Virus record (IMG/VR): IMGVR_UViG_3300005529_000436 | Coordinates: 1-40,470 of that record | Source of the DNA: a virus | Reading direction: 5' to 3' (one strand) | DNA length: 40,470 nucleotides | Shown here: positions 1 through 7,701 of the stretch, in pieces | Position numbering within the stretch: the first letter of the stretch is position 1 | Layout of the letters: each line of letters opens with the position of its first letter | Notes under the pieces: model-generated | Seen by the model: the letters and a program-made list of their open reading frames with translations, nothing else | The model's database searches: none | Told to the model about the DNA's origin: nothing | Translations under genes and position numbers: made by a program

Positions 1-171
1 CGTCTACGCGAGTGGCTGCACTGCCCTGACGGAGCTGAAGGCTGATGCTGCTGAGTACGTCTACGCGAGTGGCTGCACTGCCCTGACGGAGCTGAAGGCT
101 GATGCTGCCAAGACCGTCGACGCGAGTGGCTGCACTGCCCTGACGGAGCTGAAGGCTGATGCTGCTGACCG
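1..171 (+). repeat. Three tandem 57-bp repeats
   Basis: Three consecutive 57-bp units (1-57, 58-114, 115-171) are nearly identical and differ only near the unit ends. Since 57 is 19 codons, each unit encodes one 19-residue protein repeat and copy number can change without a frameshift. The array runs off the left edge, so the true copy number is unknown. Such an array is a likely place for assembly breaks and recombination. Confidence 0.95.
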
Positions 172-472
172 GCTTGCACTGTTGGAGAACGGCCACGAAC
201 TAATTACAGACTTGCGCCCATGGCGAAAAGAGATGGCAGAGGCCGAAGAAATTTTTCGTGCTGCCGATCCTCAAATCGGTGACTGGTGCACCTGGATTCA
301 CCACGAAATACAATTTGAGCGCCTATCTGAACCGTGGCAGAACCGCTTTAAGTACATTGCCACAGAAAAGCCCGAGAACGAGCGGGCATGGAGGTTCCGG
401 CTTATCAGGCCAACTTCCCAAAAAACTGTTATGCAGGCCATCAATTCTGCCGGAAAAGCGGAGGTGCAGTGA
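2..472 (+). CDS. C-terminal part of a 19-residue-repeat phage protein
   Basis: The frame is open from the left edge and the 5' end is missing. It begins with three repeats of the form V(Y/D)ASGCTALTELKADAA, with regularly spaced Leu and Ala, which suggests a solenoid like leucine-rich repeats. About 100 non-repetitive residues follow, starting around LENGHELITDLRP and rich in charge and Trp. I know similar SGCTALTELKADAA repeats from uncharacterised phage proteins but no function for them. A TTG at 182 could be read as a start, but the repeats continue in frame with the rest, so I treat all of it as one protein. The stop overlaps the next start by one base (TGATG), which fits one operon with the recombination genes. 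Confidence 0.75.
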   Translation, partial: VYASGCTALTELKADAAEYVYASGCTALTELKADAAKTVDASGCTALTELKADAADRLALLENGHELITDLRPWRKEMAEAEEIFRAADPQIGDWCTWIHHEIQFERLSEPWQNRFKYIATEKPENERAWRFRLIRPTSQKTVMQAINSAGKAEVQ

Positions 473-1506
473 TGGCCAAAGCGAACAGCAAAGCTCTTCC
501 GATGGTCGCTCCGGCTTCCGATCTGGTGCTGCAGGACAGCGCCGATCCTGCAGCACTCATGGAAGTCAATCAGTCTCAGGCTATGACCCGCGCACAGCAG
601 GAGGTTCAGGGCGCAATCCTTCTGGCGAAGAAATTCCCGCGCAATGAGGACCAGGCGTTCCTGAAACTGCAGAAGTCATGCCAGCGGTCATCGTTCGCCG
701 AGGAAACCAGCTACCGCTTCCCGCGTGGCCGTCGGCAGAATCCGGAGACCGGAGAGTGGGAGAACAACTACGTGGAAGGTCCGAGTGTGGACCTTGCGCG
801 TGAAGCTGCCCGCTGCTGGGGCAATGTGCGCTATGGCTTCGATGTCATCTCGGAAACGAAGGTGGAGCGTCACATTCGGGCTTACGCCTGGGACGTGGAG
901 GCGAATACCTGGGTCACTCAGGACGCATTCTTCAAAAAGCTCATCCAGCGCAAAGTCAAGGTCAATGGTATTGACGAAACGCGCTGGGTAGAGCCTGACG
1001 AGCGCGATCTGCTGGAACTCACAAACCGGCATGCTGCGAAGGCCGTGCGTAACTGCATCCTGCAGATTCTCCCCAAGGACTATATCGAAGACGCGCTCCG
1101 CACTGCTGGCGAAACGAAGCGTAACCGCGACAAGTCCGATCCCGAAGGAGCGCGTAAGCAGATTGTTCTCGCTTTCGGGCAGCTCAACATCACGCCGGAG
1201 ATGTTGGAGAAATACCTGAACCATCCAGTGGCTCAGTGCTCTCCTGCCGAACTCGACAACCTGCGCGGCATCTGGAAATCGATCAAAGACGGCAATTCCA
1301 CTTGGTTTGAATACACCAGTAAAGCCGAAGACGAGTCTCAGGAAGTGCCTCCGGAAATGGAGCGCATCAACGAACTGTTTGGCCTTTTGGGGTGGACAGA
1401 AGCGAAGCGCACGAAGTTCATGGCGCAGTACAAAGGTCGCGCTGCTGAAGCGCTGGCTTTCCTTGAAGCCGAAATGGACAAAGAGGATGGAGGTGCGCAG
1501 CAATGA
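472..1506 (+). CDS. Candidate phage single-strand annealing / RecT-like recombination protein
   Basis: 344 residues from the ATG at 472, which overlaps the previous stop. The first 50 residues are low in complexity. A conserved-looking centre follows, including the segment EGPSVDLAREAARCWGN and later NRHAAKAVRNCILQILP. I have seen this GPS..LA...A..WGN pattern in phage proteins encoded next to exonucleases, and such proteins are often annelase candidates of the RecT/Sak type. No catalytic motif is visible, as expected for an annealing protein. The strongest argument is context: the next gene, overlapping by four bases, is a PD-(D/E)XK nuclease, and the annealase-plus-exonuclease pair is the standard phage recombination unit. 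The role is inferred. A general phage DNA-binding protein is the alternative. Confidence 0.55.
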   Translation: MAKANSKALPMVAPASDLVLQDSADPAALMEVNQSQAMTRAQQEVQGAILLAKKFPRNEDQAFLKLQKSCQRSSFAEETSYRFPRGRRQNPETGEWENNYVEGPSVDLAREAARCWGNVRYGFDVISETKVERHIRAYAWDVEANTWVTQDAFFKKLIQRKVKVNGIDETRWVEPDERDLLELTNRHAAKAVRNCILQILPKDYIEDALRTAGETKRNRDKSDPEGARKQIVLAFGQLNITPEMLEKYLNHPVAQCSPAELDNLRGIWKSIKDGNSTWFEYTSKAEDESQEVPPEMERINELFGLLGWTEAKRTKFMAQYKGRAAEALAFLEAEMDKEDGGAQQ

Positions 1507-2663
1507 GCACATCGCCTTCGGCTCAACTATCGTCCCTCGTTCAGATTCAGCCACTCTCACAATCGCGCTTTGAAAAGATGGCCTGCCCGCACAGCTATGT
1601 GTATCAGGAAGTCTACGGAGAAGAGCAACCCGACAATCCATATTCCCGCCTGGGGACTGAGGTGCATGGCATTCTCGCTGCTTACATCGATCACTGCGTA
1701 AACACAAAGAAGCCCAGCGACTGGGCCGAGCTTGATCGGTTGATGCGTGGTTGCAGTGAAGGAGCCGCAGAAATCCTCAACGGTTTCCGCGAGAGCTTCA
1801 CCATCAACCCGAAGCAGGTCGTAGCCACTGAATGGCATCTGCAATTCGATGAACAGTTGAAACCGATCCTGCCACATGAAAACCGGGTGGCGATGCTTGA
1901 AGGAACGTTCGATGTAGCCCAGCGCGAAGGCGAACGCCTGGGCCGCATTCTCGACTTCAAAAATTACTTCCGCATCGTTGAGCCGGACACGTTCCAGTCG
2001 AAGCTGTACCCGCTGCTATGGATGTTGCTCGACTCGACGCTGGAGGCCGTTGACTTCACTCTGGTCTTCACCCGTTACGGCGCCGTGCGCTCTGTCGGTT
2101 ACACCCGCGCAGATATCGGCAGGCTGCGCACCCTGGTCATGCGTGAGCGTGAGCGCCAGGTGGATATGCACACGCACCCGGAGAAGTACGAAGGCAATAC
2201 CTTACCAGGCAAGCACTGCATCTACTGCCCGCTGCTCCGCGCGAGACGTTGTCCGCTGGAAGGCCGCAACCCTTACGAGATGAGCGCTACAGACCGCCTG
2301 CTGTGGCATGCCTATCTGAAGCAGGCCATCAAAGCGAACCTTGAAATCCTACGCGACTATGCCAGCCGTGGCCCAATCACGGCAGAAGACGCAAACGGTA
2401 AGCGCATCATCGCCGGCGAAGTCATCAAGGAGCGCCGCAGTTATCCCCTGGTCGCTACGCTCGAAGCGCTGGAGGACTGGAACCATGCCGAAGGCGAGGA
2501 CCTGACTCCGAAGCTGAATGTTTCATCCACGCCGTTCAAGGGTTACCTGAGCGCAAAGAAGCGCGCTGTTCTCGATCAGCGCATGCAGGACATCGCAAAT
2601 GTCCGCACTTACACCGAGTTTTCCGTACTGATTACTTCTGACAACGAAGAGGGAGAAGAGTAA
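1503..2663 (+). CDS. Cas4/RecB-like PD-(D/E)XK exonuclease with Fe-S cysteines
   Basis: 386 residues, starting in an ATGA overlap with the upstream gene. Nuclease motifs appear in order: GTEVH (the histidine of motif I), EGTFDV (acidic residue), LDFKNY (the D...K core) and QSKLYPLLW (the QxxxY motif of RecB-type nucleases). A Cys near residue 28 (MACPHSY) and a later CIYCPLLRARRCPL cluster make four cysteines arranged as in Cas4/AddB nucleases that hold a 4Fe-4S cluster. The expected role is resection of double-stranded ends to give single strands for the upstream annealing protein. Family assignment is firm; the direction of digestion cannot be read from sequence. Confidence 0.85.
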   Translation: MSTSPSAQLSSLVQIQPLSQSRFEKMACPHSYVYQEVYGEEQPDNPYSRLGTEVHGILAAYIDHCVNTKKPSDWAELDRLMRGCSEGAAEILNGFRESFTINPKQVVATEWHLQFDEQLKPILPHENRVAMLEGTFDVAQREGERLGRILDFKNYFRIVEPDTFQSKLYPLLWMLLDSTLEAVDFTLVFTRYGAVRSVGYTRADIGRLRTLVMRERERQVDMHTHPEKYEGNTLPGKHCIYCPLLRARRCPLEGRNPYEMSATDRLLWHAYLKQAIKANLEILRDYASRGPITAEDANGKRIIAGEVIKERRSYPLVATLEALEDWNHAEGEDLTPKLNVSSTPFKGYLSAKKRAVLDQRMQDIANVRTYTEFSVLITSDNEEGEE

Positions 2664-2942
2664 ATGGCAACAACTGCCACGGTCACATCGGCAACACGTT
2701 CGCAGGCCGTAGATAACCGCATCGGCACTATCACGTTCTGGCACAAGGCAAAGAGCTTCGGCACGGTCACAGTGGATACCACGCCACCTCAGCAATTCTT
2801 TGCACACGCCACAAACTTCCCGGCGGAACAGAGACCTTTCATCGCCCAGGGAAAAACGGTGCAATTCTCTTCCCGCGGGGGACAAGAGATCGGAGAAGGA
2901 AAGAAGCCGCGAGTCTCAAAAGCAAAGCTCCTGAAGGACTGA
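2664..2942 (+). CDS. Cold-shock-domain-like small nucleic-acid-binding protein
   Basis: 92 residues, starting directly after the previous stop (TAAATG). Residues about 19-68 follow the CspA plan: GTITFWHKAKSFGTV in place of the G.I.WF...KGFGFI strand pair, then QFFAHATNF for the DVFVH segment, then a hydrophobic strand ending GKTVQFS. The aromatic RNP positions are partly kept (F, W, F, F). The C terminus is basic (KKPRVSKAKLLKD). I infer an OB-fold protein that binds single-stranded DNA or RNA. Since it sits in the recombination operon and no other SSB is obvious nearby, it may serve as the phage single-strand binding protein. That role is inference. Confidence 0.6.
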   Translation: MATTATVTSATRSQAVDNRIGTITFWHKAKSFGTVTVDTTPPQQFFAHATNFPAEQRPFIAQGKTVQFSSRGGQEIGEGKKPRVSKAKLLKD

Positions 2943-2945
2943 ACT

Positions 2946-3113
2946 ATGACACCGGAAGAGCATCTTCTGTTACGCGATCTTGTCCGCGAAAGCTGCAGGC
3001 CCTCCCCGTACTGGCATTCACTGCCGGCGTATCGGGATAGGGATGTGGTAGAGCGCGACATTGAGTGGTTGAAGCAAAGGGAATATTCACAGAGCGGCGT
3101 AAGGCCGCATTAG
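2946..3113 (+). CDS. Small hypothetical protein, 55 residues
   Basis: ATG at 2946, three bases after the previous stop, and an open frame of 55 codons ending TAG at 3111-3113. The protein starts MTPEEHLLLRDLVRES, is strongly charged and probably helical (YRDRDVVERDIEWLKQRE), and has no Cys cluster or membrane segment. It fills the gap between the cold-shock-like gene and the replication gene exactly, which supports it as a real operon member. I do not recognise a family. Confidence 0.55.
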   Translation: MTPEEHLLLRDLVRESCRPSPYWHSLPAYRDRDVVERDIEWLKQREYSQSGVRPH

Positions 3114-3131
3114 GAAGGGCTGGTCAAGAGG

Positions 3132-4181
3132 ATGGGTGGTTTTACGAAACTGTTCTCCACCATAACCACCTCTACCGTTTGGATGGAGCCGGACCAGACG
3201 CGAATTGTTTGGGTGGCGATGATGGCAATGTGCGACCAGTACGGAAGGGTGATGGCCTCAATCCCTGGACTTGCTCACATCGCCAGAGTTCCAGTCGAGG
3301 CAACACGAGAGGCAATAGATCGCTTTATGGCACCTGATCCCGATAGTCGGACGCCGGACTTTGACGGGAGACGCATAGAGAAGATCGAAGGCGGATGGCG
3401 GCTGCTCAATTATGAGCGTTACCGCGAAGCGCGAAGCGCAGATGAACGACGCGAATACCTCAGAAACAAAAAGCGGGAAGAGAGGGACCGCAAGCGTCAA
3501 CAAAAACGTCAACAGGTGTCAACAGATGTCGCGCAAGGTCAACATAGTCAACCGCGGTCAACCAAAGCAGAAGCAGAAGCAGAAGCAGAGTTAACAGAAG
3601 ACTCACTACGTTCGTCTTCTTCCTCCGAGCTGCGCGATGCGCACTCGGAGCCGGAAAATCCGCCAAAGCTCAAGGGCACATTGCCGTTGAACGATGGCAC
3701 AGACTTCCCCATCACCGACGACCAGGTGAGCGAGTGGAAGGCGCTGTATCCAGCCGTTGACGTAATGCAGCAGCTGCGCCACATGAAGGGCTGGCTTTCC
3801 GCGCATCAATCGCGGAGAAAAACACGCAAGGGGATTTTGAAGTTCATTCACAGTTGGCTCTCACGGGAGCAGGACAAGGGGAGGAATGTACCCGATGCAG
3901 CAACTCAGCGTAGTAGCGGCGCAAGCCAGCGGGTCAGCGCTAATCAGGAGGCCATCCGAAGAGCGGCTGAACGACGCGGAATTTTCGATATTGACGAAGC
4001 TCACGACGCAGATGGTCACAGCGTATCCGCACCAGGAATTGGGGGATTCGCTGGAGATGTTTCTGCGGGGTTTCGAGATTCTGACGGTTCGCCATGGCCT
4101 ACCGCGCGTAAAGGAAGCGCTGCAGGAACTGCTGGTCACACCGGGCCGGAAATTCTTTCCCCATCCATCCGAACTCGCTGA
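3132..4181 (+). CDS. Phage replication initiator, lambda O-like (helix-turn-helix N terminus)
   Basis: 349 residues. The N-terminal 100 residues (GGFTKLFSTITTSTVW, MMAMCDQYGRV, PGLAHIARVPVEATREAIDRF, GGWRLLNYERYRE) match the winged-helix front end common in phage replication initiators, in which a segment like WLLNYxxYR ends the domain. A low-complexity, highly charged linker follows (KKREERDRKRQQKRQQ, then AEAEAEAE encoded by a 6-bp repeat at about 3566-3588). The linker DNA carries the iteron-like repeats described separately. Near the C terminus, RVSANQEAIRRAAERRGIF resembles tails of other phage replication proteins, so I keep the long frame even though its last 287 bases overlap the next gene. 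In lambda the O protein binds iterons inside its own gene; the same arrangement is inferred here. Confidence 0.7.
   Translation: MGGFTKLFSTITTSTVWMEPDQTRIVWVAMMAMCDQYGRVMASIPGLAHIARVPVEATREAIDRFMAPDPDSRTPDFDGRRIEKIEGGWRLLNYERYREARSADERREYLRNKKREERDRKRQQKRQQVSTDVAQGQHSQPRSTKAEAEAEAELTEDSLRSSSSSELRDAHSEPENPPKLKGTLPLNDGTDFPITDDQVSEWKALYPAVDVMQQLRHMKGWLSAHQSRRKTRKGILKFIHSWLSREQDKGRNVPDAATQRSSGASQRVSANQEAIRRAAERRGIFDIDEAHDADGHSVSAPGIGGFAGDVSAGFRDSDGSPWPTARKGSAAGTAGHTGPEILSPSIRTR
3496..3562 (+). repeat. Six GTCAAC iterons inside the O-like gene: candidate replication origin
   Basis: GTCAAC occurs at 3496, 3508, 3518, 3538, 3547 and 3557. Spacings are 12, 10, 20, 9 and 10 bases, near multiples of one helical turn. 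The copies fall in different reading frames, so the protein does not explain them. Directly after comes a purine-rich stretch (about 3563-3601, with repeated GAAGCA and then GTTAACAGAAG). Iterons in the middle of the O gene followed by a purine-asymmetric region is the lambda ori plan. Origin function is inference. Confidence 0.6.
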
Positions 4182-4416
4182 GGTTTTGACAGACATGCAG
4201 ACGAAAGAACGGCAGCAGTTTTTACGCGATCATCCATTCACGCCATGCGGTCAGTGCGAAGACGGCATGGTGTTCGTAGACGCAGAAGGCAAGCCCTGGG
4301 ACTGGCGGAAAGGCGGCTACCGCGCAGCGAAAGAGTGCGACTGCAAGGTGGCATGGCGCAACCAGACAAAAGCATTCACAGGGAACGATGGAAAGGCAAA
4401 GGCGGCAGGGGAATGA
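3895..4416 (+). CDS. Candidate helicase-loader-like replication partner with C-terminal Cys cluster
   Basis: I choose the ATG at 3895 because the strong SD AAGGGGAGG (3876-3884) lies 10 bases upstream; an ATG at 3886 in the same frame is only one base from that SD. This gives 173 residues. The middle (LEMFLRGFEILTVRHGLPRV, then PGRKFFPHPSELAEVL) resembles proteins that follow phage O-like genes and act like lambda P in loading the host helicase. The C terminus has CGQC and later CDC, likely a zinc site. No Walker A motif is present, so it is not a DnaC-type ATPase. The first 287 bases overlap the O-like gene in another frame. It overlaps the methyltransferase start by ATGA. Confidence 0.55.
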   Translation: MQQLSVVAAQASGSALIRRPSEERLNDAEFSILTKLTTQMVTAYPHQELGDSLEMFLRGFEILTVRHGLPRVKEALQELLVTPGRKFFPHPSELAEVLTDMQTKERQQFLRDHPFTPCGQCEDGMVFVDAEGKPWDWRKGGYRAAKECDCKVAWRNQTKAFTGNDGKAKAAGE

Positions 4417-6155
4417 GGAAGAAGATTTTTGCTGCGGACTTGTTCTGCGGCGCGGGTGGAACTTCGCAGGGCCTTTTGATGGCCGCTAATGAGTTGCGGG
4501 CAGACCTGGAACTTATCGCCATCAATCACTGGAACGTCGCAATCGACACGCATTCGGTAAACCATCCCTACGCAAAGCACCTATGCACTGGGCTGGATGA
4601 AATCGGCGACCCGCGCAAGCTCGTTCCCGGTGGGCGCCTGAACCTGCTTTGTGGTTCTCCCGAATGCACCCATCATTCCGTCGCCCGCGGCGGCAAGCCG
4701 ATGAGCGACCAGTCCCGTTCGTCCGCGTGGCACATTCTGCGCTTCGCAGAGGCCCTTTACATCGACAATCTCCTCATCGAAAACGTGCCGGAGTTCCTGT
4801 CATGGGGACCGCTGGGCGTGAATGGCAGGCCGTTGAAATCGAAGCGTGGCCAGCTTTTTGAACAGTTCATCGCTTCGCTTCGTGCTCTCGGATACAGCGT
4901 GGAGTGGCGTGTTCTCAACTGCGCCGATTATGGCGACCCGACGACCAGGAGACGGTTATTTATCATTGCCCGACGCGGGAACAAGGCAATTCGCTGGCCT
5001 GATCCGACGCATGTTCCTGCAACCCAGCTTTCGCAGGACGGGCTATTTGCAGATGAACGCAAGCCGTGGCGTTCAGCCCGCGAGATCATAGACTGGTCGA
5101 TTCCGTCAAAGAGCATATTCGACAGAAAGAAGCCCCTTGCGGATAAGACGCTGGCCCGCATTCAAGCAGGGCTGAAGAAGTTCTGCGGCCTGGATGTTGA
5201 CCTGAAACGTTGCTTCACTGAGGACCTGCGACCGTTTCTTGTCGTCTTTCGCAATCATCAAGACGCGCAATCGATCGATGAACCAGTTCCAACGCTCACA
5301 ACAATAGGCGCGAATGTGGGACTTGTCGAGCCTTTCATCATCGGGGCAGGCGGTCCTACCCGTCATGGAAAACCGCGTGGACTGAATGAGCCGATGCGAG
5401 TGGTGCTTACTCGCAACCACTCGCACCTGGTGCAGCCGTTTGTCATGCAGACCGACCAGACCGGCAGCAATGGAAGCTGCGTCAAGTCTGCTGATTCTCC
5501 CCTAATCACCCTTGTCACTAAGGAAAATACGGCGGTAGTCGAACCGTTTATCGTTCCGCAGGGGCGATGGAATGAAGCGCGCCCGGTAGACAGACCCATC
5601 GACTCCATCACGACGACGAGCCGCGGCGTCGGCCTAATAGAACCATTTCTCACGCATTTTCGTGGCGATCACGCAGGTAGGAGCGACGGGGAAAAGCGCA
5701 GCAGTTCTCTGAATAGTCCGCTACCGACACAGGACACCAGCAATCGCTTTGGGCTGGCAGAACCATTTGTCGTCACCGTGAACCACGGCGAAGGGAGTTC
5801 GCCACGCTCTGCGCGCAGCGTGGACGAACCCATGCCGACAGCGACACAGAAGATCGGTGAAGGATTATGCCAGCCGTTCATCATTGCCTACTACGGCACA
5901 GATCAATTTGCATCGCCCGATGAGCCGCTGCAAACGATCACCACGAAAGATCGTTTCGGATTGATCGAAGCCGAGATTACACACTATCGCCTTGACATCC
6001 GCTTCCGCATGCTTCAGCCGCGTGAGCTGGCGCGGGCACAGGGCTTCCCCGATGAGTATATTTTCACCGGCAATCGGGAAGCTGTTGTAAAGCAAATTGG
6101 CAACGCCGTTCCGCCGAATACAGCCAAAGCGCTCATCAGCGAGGTTCTGGCATGA
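4413..6155 (+). CDS. DNA cytosine-5 methyltransferase with long repeated spacer
   Basis: 580 residues from the ATG at 4413 in an ATGA overlap. Motif I is DLFCGAGGTSQGL (SAM binding), motif IV is LCGSPECTHHS with the catalytic Cys after Glu instead of the usual Pro-Pro-Cys, motif VI is ENVPEFL, motif VIII is DYGDPTTRRRLFII, and motif X is QIGNAVPPNTA. The enzyme should methylate cytosine C5 in a specific DNA sequence, probably to protect phage DNA from host restriction or to mark it. Between motifs VIII and X lies an unusually long region of about seven degenerate 33-40 residue units, each starting (E/Q)PF and containing a (D/E)EPxxTxT-like core; this is the target-recognition zone. No partner restriction enzyme is evident, though the next gene encodes an HNH nuclease. 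Confidence 0.93.
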   Translation: MRKKIFAADLFCGAGGTSQGLLMAANELRADLELIAINHWNVAIDTHSVNHPYAKHLCTGLDEIGDPRKLVPGGRLNLLCGSPECTHHSVARGGKPMSDQSRSSAWHILRFAEALYIDNLLIENVPEFLSWGPLGVNGRPLKSKRGQLFEQFIASLRALGYSVEWRVLNCADYGDPTTRRRLFIIARRGNKAIRWPDPTHVPATQLSQDGLFADERKPWRSAREIIDWSIPSKSIFDRKKPLADKTLARIQAGLKKFCGLDVDLKRCFTEDLRPFLVVFRNHQDAQSIDEPVPTLTTIGANVGLVEPFIIGAGGPTRHGKPRGLNEPMRVVLTRNHSHLVQPFVMQTDQTGSNGSCVKSADSPLITLVTKENTAVVEPFIVPQGRWNEARPVDRPIDSITTTSRGVGLIEPFLTHFRGDHAGRSDGEKRSSSLNSPLPTQDTSNRFGLAEPFVVTVNHGEGSSPRSARSVDEPMPTATQKIGEGLCQPFIIAYYGTDQFASPDEPLQTITTKDRFGLIEAEITHYRLDIRFRMLQPRELARAQGFPDEYIFTGNREAVVKQIGNAVPPNTAKALISEVLA

Positions 6156-6658
6156 TCTCTCAGTCCCAATTCATGCAGCGCACAGGCGTTTTGTACGACA
6201 GCATGTGCAAGCGCTTCAGGGCAAAGCATTGGAAGAGCGGCAAGCGCGCTGGTTCCGTGCGCGATCCGGGCCGCGAAGTGCCGTTCACGAAAGAGCAGTT
6301 CCGCTCATGGGCAATGCAGGAAGTCGGCTACCAGGCGAAGCCGTGCCCATACTGCTCTCGCCCCATCGACGTGCTGAATATGAGTCCAGACCACCGCATT
6401 CCAGTCAGCCGCGGCGGTTCTCTGGCGCTGTCGAACCTTGATGCCATCTGCGCAGACTGCAATCGCTTAAAGGGCGCGCTCACCGGCAAAGAGTTCGGTG
6501 CATTCCTTGACGGCATGCGCACCTTCCCCGTAGATGCCCAGCGCGACATCTTCAAGCGGATGCGCGCCGGGGCTATGGGTTTACGCAACAGGTTTTTTGA
6601 CCGCAAATCGAAATCCCCACAACCACAACTTCAACCCCAACAAACCGAGTTCTTCTAA
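6152..6658 (+). CDS. HNH endonuclease
   Basis: 168 residues, starting in an ATGA overlap with the methyltransferase. Two CxxC pairs (CPYC at 65-68 and CADC at 100-103) surround the HNH core: the DH pair at 80-81 (SPDHRIPVSRGG), an Asn at 95 (LSN) and NRLKG after the last Cys. This is the zinc-bound beta-beta-alpha-metal fold of HNH nucleases. It could act in packaging, since many phages carry an HNH protein near terminase, but this one lies in the early operon far from the terminase genes. A role beside the methyltransferase, or as a homing nuclease, is also possible. The C terminus is Gln/Pro-rich. Confidence 0.85.
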   Translation: MISQSQFMQRTGVLYDSMCKRFRAKHWKSGKRAGSVRDPGREVPFTKEQFRSWAMQEVGYQAKPCPYCSRPIDVLNMSPDHRIPVSRGGSLALSNLDAICADCNRLKGALTGKEFGAFLDGMRTFPVDAQRDIFKRMRAGAMGLRNRFFDRKSKSPQPQLQPQQTEFF

Positions 6659-6669
6659 GGAGATTCACT

Positions 6670-7317
6670 ATGGATCAATCATTCTTTCCGCAAACCGTCC
6701 GCCGTGAGCTGAAGCTGCGCAGCGCCACTTCTCTCGTAGGCAAAAACGAAGAACGCCGCATCAAGTTTGCGCTTACCATGCCACTGACCGGCGGCTCACT
6801 CGTCGGCATGCCCGGATGGCTCGGCGAAGCCCACGATGCCGTAGCCAAGTCCATCAACACCGCTACCGTCGACGTGAGTTTCAAGGGCATGAACATTGAA
6901 GTCTTCGCTACTGACCAGAGCGAACGCCAGCTCATCATGCACAACTGCCAGTTGATGAAGTTTGCCGTCATGCGCTCCGGCGAAAGCGAAAATCCCGACG
7001 TAGACCTGGTGTTCAATGCCTACGCGCCATTTTCGACAGAAGCATGGAAGTGGGCAGGCGACATCAGCGGATATCACTTCTTCGCCCGGTTCGAGCAGAC
7101 GCAGACCAGTCTTGACGACGCCGCAGAGGATGATGCCGAGGAAGAGGATGAGGACGATTCGCAGATGTCCCTGCAGGGTCCGGACAGCGAGTTCGAGGAA
7201 GAACGCCGCGAAGCCCTGAAGCCTGAGCACGATGCCGAGTTTGCCAGTGCGAAGGACAAAGCTGCAGCACGTCGTCCGCGCGGATTCAATAAGCCAACGA
7301 ACGCCAGCGTTCAGTAA
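6670..7317 (+). CDS. Conserved-type phage early protein with acidic tail
   Basis: 215 residues behind a clear SD (TAAGGAGATT). The first 130 residues form a compact alpha/beta region (KLRSATSLVGKNEERRIKFALTM and MHNCQLMKF are typical pieces). A very acidic stretch (DDAAEDDAEEEDEDD) follows and then a basic, Pro-containing end. An acidic tail after a folded domain recalls single-strand binding and DNA-mimic proteins, but no OB-fold signature is visible. I do not recognise the family with certainty. It belongs to the early operon by spacing (11 bases after the HNH gene). Confidence 0.7.
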   Translation: MDQSFFPQTVRRELKLRSATSLVGKNEERRIKFALTMPLTGGSLVGMPGWLGEAHDAVAKSINTATVDVSFKGMNIEVFATDQSERQLIMHNCQLMKFAVMRSGESENPDVDLVFNAYAPFSTEAWKWAGDISGYHFFARFEQTQTSLDDAAEDDAEEEDEDDSQMSLQGPDSEFEEERREALKPEHDAEFASAKDKAAARRPRGFNKPTNASVQ

Positions 7318-7325
7318 GGAAGACG

Positions 7326-7508
7326 ATGAAGGTCTCAGTGATTGCCGGATCGTGCGAGATGTACGTGTACGGCTTGGACATGCGGTGCCCGCTCTGCAAA
7401 ACGCTGGTGCGGAGCGGGGAGCGCCATAGTTGCAAGCCTTTCAACATCAACCTGCCTGCCGAAAAGAAACGGAGGAAGCGGAATGCCCTTCCCAAAAACA
7501 GCAGATGA
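7326..7508 (+). CDS. Small zinc-finger-like protein, 60 residues
   Basis: SD AAGGAAG lies seven bases before the ATG at 7326. The protein has CPLC at about residues 21-24 and HSC further on, giving a possible Cys3-His zinc site, then a basic tail (EKKRRKRN). The 3' end overlaps the next gene by 26 bases. A short nucleic-acid-binding role is plausible; no family is recognised. Confidence 0.55.
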   Translation: MKVSVIAGSCEMYVYGLDMRCPLCKTLVRSGERHSCKPFNINLPAEKKRRKRNALPKNSR

Positions 7509-7701
7509 GATGAAGTCGCAAGGATATGTATTCGACAATGATGCAGTTTGTCGTGGATGTGGTGAAGACATCGAATGGTGGCAAACTCCGCGCGGAAAGA
7601 AGATTCCTATGAATCCGATGCCGCGCGGATCGTCGGAAGCAGTAGCGCATTGGAGCACCTGTTCTGATGCGCCGCTGTTTAGGAAGGAGGCAAAAGCGTG
7701 A
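7483..7701 (+). CDS. Small CxxC protein, 72 residues
   Basis: The ATG at 7483 follows GGAGGAAGC, a good SD, so I prefer it to upstream in-frame starts. The protein begins MPFPKTADEMKSQGYVFDN and contains CRGCGEDIEWWQTPRGKKIPMN followed by HWSTC, so Cys, Cys, His and Cys could hold one zinc ion. I recognise the pattern C..CG..I.W..TP.GK..P.. from small phage and bacterial proteins of unknown role. It overlaps the next gene by four bases. Confidence 0.6.
   Translation: MPFPKTADEMKSQGYVFDNDAVCRGCGEDIEWWQTPRGKKIPMNPMPRGSSEAVAHWSTCSDAPLFRKEAKA

Noticed and set aside
688-1707. Long open frame of 339 codons on the minus strand, opposite the recombination gene
   Set aside because: It is the shadow of the plus-strand gene; its product has no coherent family look, it has no SD, and both flanking genes overlap tightly on the plus strand.
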